Shown: positions 62,147-64,000 of the stretch, piece by piece | Numbering within the stretch: the first letter of the stretch is position 1 | Layout of the letters: the number at the start of each line of letters is the position of its first letter | DNA from: Bostrychus sinensis | Lineage: Eukaryota > Chordata > Actinopteri > Gobiiformes > Eleotridae | Direction: 5' to 3' | Assembly: GCA_020698575.1 (NCBI GenBank) | Contig: CM036239.1 | Location: 45,845,763 to 45,909,762, forward strand | Length of the DNA stretch: 64,000 nt | Notes under the pieces: model-generated | Database searches by the model: none | Seen by the model: only the letters and a program-made list of their open reading frames with translations | Told to the model about the DNA's origin: nothing | Program-made: the position numbers and the translations under genes

Positions 62147-64000
62147 GTGAGTATTGCTTCCCTTTGCTTTCCACTTCAGTGCCACACATAACTTGTATCT
62201 TTAGGTTGTGGCTTTTTAAAAAAAAAAAAAAAACAACATAATACTACATGTTTAGGCCTTCTGAGTGTTTTTGTGTGTGTTATTGCAGTCCCAGCGAGTG
62301 AAACAGACCACAGTGTTGGCTCCTGTCATAGACCTGAAGAGAGGAGGCTCCAGTGATGACCGGCAGATTATTGACAGTGGGCCACATGTAGCAGCAGGAC
62401 TTAAGGTCTGTGTGAGACGTAAATTGTAATGTAGTGATGGGCGAATTGATACTAATTAATAAATATGAAATAAAAATTCATACATCACTTTTAGATGTTT
62501 TGGGGTAACATACTCCAGTATTTTGTGGTGAAACACCCCCACTCAGCAGCATATTGTACCGGTCCAGTCATGTCAGATGGCAGGAAGAGCCGCAAGTTAG
62601 CTGTTTTGTTTGTCCTACTATCAACACTACTATGCACATTACATTTATTAATTGTATACTGTTGTTAAATGGTCAGTATTAGTTAGGGTAATAGGGTTAG
62701 TTAGGTAAATATTTTGATTTGAAAAAATTCACCCATAAAAAGTGTCTTTTATTGCCCATCACTAATGTAATGTCACAATCTAACAGCTCTAACTTGATTT
62801 ATGTCGTTAAGTGCTTGTTATATTTCTTACAATAGGTAACAAAACAGTAGCCACCCAGCAGAGTCATTAAGGGGCTGTTTACACAACAATACATTTTGCC
62901 AAAAACATAATGATTCTGATGCGGATTATTGAAATTTTAAGGTAGTATCAAGAAAAGCAATGTAAAATAGTACTGATACTGATAAAATACATTGAGAAAT
63001 GTTTAGAACTGTGTTACAGTTTGGTTATGTCATGGGTTATTTAACCTATCAACATTTTAGAAACTGAAATCATGCAAGTTCCTGCTTCTAGTCAAGATAT
63101 ATATTAAGATTTATATGTTTATGTTGTTCATAGGATTTTTATTATTTAAAGCATTTTTGGATTGACTAAAACAATATTGTGAGGACAGTCTAAATCTCAT
63201 GAACATTAATTTGCAAATACTGTTAAGTATTTACAGTATATGTCGTTTGTTTACTTAATTTCCACTTTATAATTTAATGTAATTGGCATGAGACTGTATT
63301 TTGTGAAGCTGCATGTATAAATGTGTGTGTTCAGGACCCAGCGCCTAGTGGTTTCTCATCAGGAGATGTCCTCATTCCTCTGGCTGACGAGTATGATCCA
63401 ATGTTTCCGAACGACTATGAGAAAGTGATGAAACGACACAGAGAAGAACGACAGAAACAGCGGGAACAGGAAAGGCAGAAGGAGATAGAAGAGAGAGAGA
63501 AGTAAGAGCCTGATTTACATTTGTATTTTGAAAAAAACTTTACAGCCTCAGGTGTATGTTTGAATAATAAAAAAAACTTATAATTCTAGGATTAGAAAAC
63601 CATGGCATTGGATTAGGATGCTATAGGGGTTAAATGTTTATGGAGGCAAGACTGTAATAATCATGGAGTGTTTTTTTGCAGAAAGAGGAAAGACAGACAT
63701 GAAGGTGGTCCTCCGAGTGGTTTCTCCAGATTTCCAGCAGCAGAGGGCGACTCAGACGATGAAGAGGAATATGAGAAAGAACGGAGGAAAAGGAGTAAGT
63801 ACTGTATTTGGATCACATACCTTGAATTGTGCTTGTGTAGTTGTATTTTTCTTTCTAGGTTGCATGAAACTTGTGGATGGATAGTCTTTTGCCACCTTTA
63901 GATGGACATTCATAGTTTCATTCCGATAATTGATCTAAAAGTGTTTTTACATCATATTTTCCACAGGTATTGGTGGAGCAGCCATTGCCCCTCCTTCTTC
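62024..64000 (+). CDS. rbm17: RNA-binding motif protein 17 / splicing factor 45, first five coding exons (partial)
   Basis: Coding exons 62024-62146, 62289-62405, 63335-63501, 63682-63794 and 63967 to the window end join in frame with AG/GT borders and give about 184 residues. The start MSLYDDLGVGASDTKTEGWS is the conserved N-terminus of RBM17/SPF45. Next come VIDLKRGGSSDDRQI, ADEYDPMFPNDYEKVMKRHR and an Arg/Glu/Gln-rich stretch, then an acidic DSDDEEEYEKERRKR patch and GGAAIAPPS at the edge. The G-patch and C-terminal UHM domains, which bind ULM peptides of SF1, U2AF65 and SF3b155 in the nucleus, lie outside. SPF45 acts in alternative 3' splice site choice and short-intron splicing. Its position next to il15ra, transcribed away from it, matches other vertebrates. 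Confidence 0.96.
62289..62405 (+). CDS. rbm17: rbm17 coding exon 2
   Basis: 39 codons between TTATTGCAG and GTCTGT; the donor is weaker than usual at +3. Confidence 0.93.
63335..63501 (+). CDS. rbm17: rbm17 coding exon 3
   Basis: 167 bp between TGTGTTCAG and GTAAGAG; ends two bases into a Lys codon. Confidence 0.94.
63682..63794 (+). CDS. rbm17: rbm17 coding exon 4
   Basis: 113 bp between TTTTTTTGCAG and GTAAGT; begins by completing Lys and ends one base into a Ser codon. Confidence 0.94.
63967..64000 (+). CDS. rbm17: rbm17 coding exon 5, cut by the window edge
   Basis: Acceptor TTTTCCACAG ends at 63966; the 34 visible bases complete Ser and read IGGAAIAPPS. Confidence 0.9.

Overview
The window is vertebrate, almost certainly teleost fish, nuclear DNA. 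Three multi-exon host genes lie in the order and orientation known from the vertebrate FBH1-IL15RA-RBM17 neighbourhood. Everything else is intron or intergenic DNA filled with fish-type transposable elements (RTE/Rex3-like, L2-like and L1-like LINEs, Tc1/mariner, hAT, piggyBac-like MITEs, BEL/Pao) and simple repeats. There are no prokaryotic features.

Host genes: (1) the last two coding exons of fbh1/fbxo18 (F-box DNA helicase 1) on +, 3073-4194. (2) A complete il15ra gene on -, 49013 down to 9155, which I could assemble as ten coding exons with uniform phase-1 junctions. It encodes 323 residues: signal peptide, one sushi domain, a long Thr/Ser/Pro stalk on six exons, one membrane span and a 40-odd residue tail. 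(3) The first five coding exons of rbm17 (splicing factor SPF45) on +, 62024 to the window edge, with a CpG-containing promoter at about 60460-60630. fbh1 and il15ra converge. il15ra and rbm17 diverge, and no il2ra/CD25-like gene lies between them.

Layout: 1-9 kb, fbh1 end, LINE and Tc1 debris, and an unexplained exon-like ORF with a membrane segment at 4650-4946. 9-17 kb, il15ra 3' exons, including a recent tandem duplication (13.04-14.28 and 14.27-16.92 kb) that copied a 99-bp stalk exon and later took an L1-like insertion. 17-41 kb, large il15ra introns with a full-length RTE/Rex3-like LINE (20551-24240) carrying a nested hAT MITE, a Tc1-like element and many MITEs and microsatellites. 41-49 kb, sushi exon, a multiply nested L2-like LINE, then exon 1 and its promoter with an ISRE-like element. 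50.35-60.32 kb, a whole BEL/Pao LTR retrotransposon on -, split by a 2.8-kb hAT transposon that is itself nearly intact. 60.4-64 kb, rbm17 promoter and 5' exons.

I found no convincing undescribed multi-gene system. The most interesting observations concern il15ra (duplicated stalk exon with signs of gene conversion, extra sushi cysteines, interferon-type promoter element), the mismatch between near-identical LTRs and many coding lesions in the BEL element, a foldback AT-rich hairpin at 17.26-17.41 kb, and the exon-like ORF near 4.8 kb. All exon limits and divergence counts were made by eye from splice sites, reading frame and alignment.
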